Assembly (NCBI GenBank): GCA_022771205.1
Contig: JALFCF010000001.1
Location: 1-64,000, forward strand
DNA length: 64,000 bases
Origin: Mycoplasmatota bacterium
GTDB lineage: Bacteria > Bacillota_I > Bacilli_A > RF39 > UBA660
Direction of reading: 5' to 3'
Shown here piece after piece: positions 62,764 to 64,000 of the stretch; within the stretch, counting starts at the first letter, position 1, and the number at the start of each line of letters is the position of its first letter. Made by a program: the position numbers and the translations under genes. Under the pieces are notes generated by a model. It ran no database searches and was not told the origin of the DNA. It saw nothing but the letters and a program-made list of their open reading frames with translations.

Positions 62764-64000
62764 AATTAGCATAATAGTGATATTAGGATTAATATATATA
62801 TCAATGCTAATTTTAAACTTTATAACCCCATTAATCATGGATGATTATAACTATGCATTTGGTTTAAATGGAAGATTAAATAGTATTAGTGACATTTTTA
62901 ATTATCAAATTTGGTTTTACTTAAATTGGGGTGGTAGAAATGTAGCACATTTTATTGCTCAATTATTTTTAATGAATAATAAAATAATTTTTAATATTAT
63001 TAACCCAATTATTTATACACTGATGGTATATCTAATCTATAATCTAATTAAAGGGAAAAATAAACACAATCCCTTATATTTAATATTAATACATTTTGCT
63101 TTATGGTTTTTTACTCCTGTATTTGGTCAATCGTTTATCTGGTTAACAGGAGCAAGTAACTATTTATGGACCACTACAATAATTTTAATATTTTTAAATA
63201 TATTTATCCATTTAGAAACTTCATCAAAAAAGTATAATATAGTTCAAATTGTTTTATTTGGAATATTGGGAATAATAGCCGGATGGACAAATGAAAACTC
63301 AGGAGCAAGTTTGCTTTTTATGTTAATTGCTTATATAATTATGACTAAGCTAATCGAAAAAAGGAAATTAAAAAAAATACACGTAGCCGGAATAACAGGA
63401 GCCTTAATAGGTTTTATAATAATGATAGCAGCGCCAGGAAATTATGTAAGAAGTAGTGGCTTTGAAGATAATTCGTTTTTTATAATAAAATGGATCAAAC
63501 GAGCAATTTCTATTACACAAACAGGAGAAAGATATTTATTATGCTTGGCTATTATTAGCGTAGTTCTTATATCTATTTACATCTATAAAAAGCAAAAAAT
63601 TAATAAGAAAATATTTATTTACTTTATAGGATTAATTATTGCTATGTATTCAATGATTGCGTCACCAACATTTCCAGAAAGATCATGGACTATCATAATT
63701 ATATATGCAATTATAATAAATGGAATTTTATTATATAATTTAGAAATAAAAAACCAACTAAAAAAGTTCATATTAATAGACTGTATTATTGTAGCAATAT
63801 TTATTTTTGCTAATAGTTATATTTTAGCCTTTAAAGACTCATATCAATTTTATAATGTATGGAAGAGTAGAGCTGAAGAAATAGAAGAAGGAAAGAAGAA
63901 AAGGATAGAAGATTATCAATTTGAACCATATTTTACAACTAGAAAACAATCAGCATCATTTGCGTTAGGGGATATATATGAAAATAAAAAGGATATTAAT
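62735..64000 (+). CDS. DUF6056-type membrane protein, second copy, cut by the window end
   Basis: The ATG at 62735, behind AAAGGAAAAA, opens a frame that stays open to the last base (422 codons, no stop). It is clearly paralogous to the protein at 60267: the loop LIMDDYNYAFGLNG, FYLNWGGRNVAHFIAQLFL, GWTNENSGAS, APGNYVRSSGFED and PTFPERSWT align in order. About ten membrane helices. It overlaps the acyltransferase by 29 nt, so the operon continues. Because of the truncation the C-terminus is unknown; another glycan gene may follow. Confidence 0.78.
   Translation, partial: MKSKKIDKTKISIIVILGLIYISMLILNFITPLIMDDYNYAFGLNGRLNSISDIFNYQIWFYLNWGGRNVAHFIAQLFLMNNKIIFNIINPIIYTLMVYLIYNLIKGKNKHNPLYLILIHFALWFFTPVFGQSFIWLTGASNYLWTTTIILIFLNIFIHLETSSKKYNIVQIVLFGILGIIAGWTNENSGASLLFMLIAYIIMTKLIEKRKLKKIHVAGITGALIGFIIMIAAPGNYVRSSGFEDNSFFIIKWIKRAISITQTGERYLLCLAIISVVLISIYIYKKQKINKKIFIYFIGLIIAMYSMIASPTFPERSWTIIIIYAIIINGILLYNLEIKNQLKKFILIDCIIVAIFIFANSYILAFKDSYQFYNVWKSRAEEIEEGKKKRIEDYQFEPYFTTRKQSASFALGDIYENKKDIN

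Overview
The window is a compact, very AT-rich bacterial chromosome segment. Coding density is high, introns are absent, nearly all genes have Shine-Dalgarno sites, and intrinsic terminators (short hairpin plus T-tract) follow most operons. TGA is used as a stop and TGG as Trp, so the code is standard. Several genes point to a Gram-positive, low-GC Firmicute: an LtaS-type lipoteichoic acid synthase, an LCP ligase, a GH73 autolysin, a sortase with an LPXTG-like thioester adhesin, GatCAB and PcrA. Superoxide reductase plus a rubredoxin-fused flavoprotein suggests an anaerobe. Taken together this resembles an uncultured gut Bacilli or Erysipelotrichia/RF39-like lineage, but that placement is inference.

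Layout. 0-7.7 kb: 5S rRNA, tldD/tldE, the tRNA t6A genes tsaE-tsaB-rimI, an unusual regulated M20 hydrolase plus GNAT pair, then tsaD. 7.8-11.6 kb: a fucO-like alcohol dehydrogenase, a FIST sensor-domain protein and an aldehyde dehydrogenase in one operon. 11.7-20.6 kb: a JAMM-like protein, a DUF975/CmpB membrane fusion, a frameshifted flavodoxin, DUF362, nitroreductase, an ABC importer and a YfcE-like phosphoesterase. 20.7-24.2 kb: thioester adhesin, sortase and a membrane protein. 24.2-32.3 kb: pcrA, two tandem nucleotidyltransferases, a BI-1 family protein and ligA, with two broken small genes between. 32.3-38.3 kb: a transglutaminase-like protein, an OB-fold protein, an alpha-CTD-like helix-hairpin-helix protein, a broken lipoprotein gene and gatCAB. 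38.4-46.5 kb: a two-binding-domain degenerate GGDEF protein, YihY, LtaS, and a four-gene oxidative-stress operon (Spx-like, superoxide reductase, flavin reductase-rubredoxin, transglutaminase-like). 46.6-55 kb: an LCP protein and a kinase-less PASTA protein on the minus strand flanking a giant GH73 autolysin. 55-64 kb: a surface glycan operon (polymerase-glycosyltransferase fusion, three GT2 enzymes, two DUF6056 proteins, an acyltransferase) that runs off the right edge.

Most striking: between 4484 and 4763 a consensus promoter drives a 21-codon arginine-rich leader ORF. It is followed by a chain of mutually exclusive hairpins ending in an intrinsic terminator just before an ArgE/DapE-like M20 hydrolase. 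It reads as a transcription attenuator of a type I do not recognise. A second theme is four small genes each broken by single-base frameshifts, either real decay or assembly error. A third is the repeated use of extended -10 promoters (TGnTATAAT).
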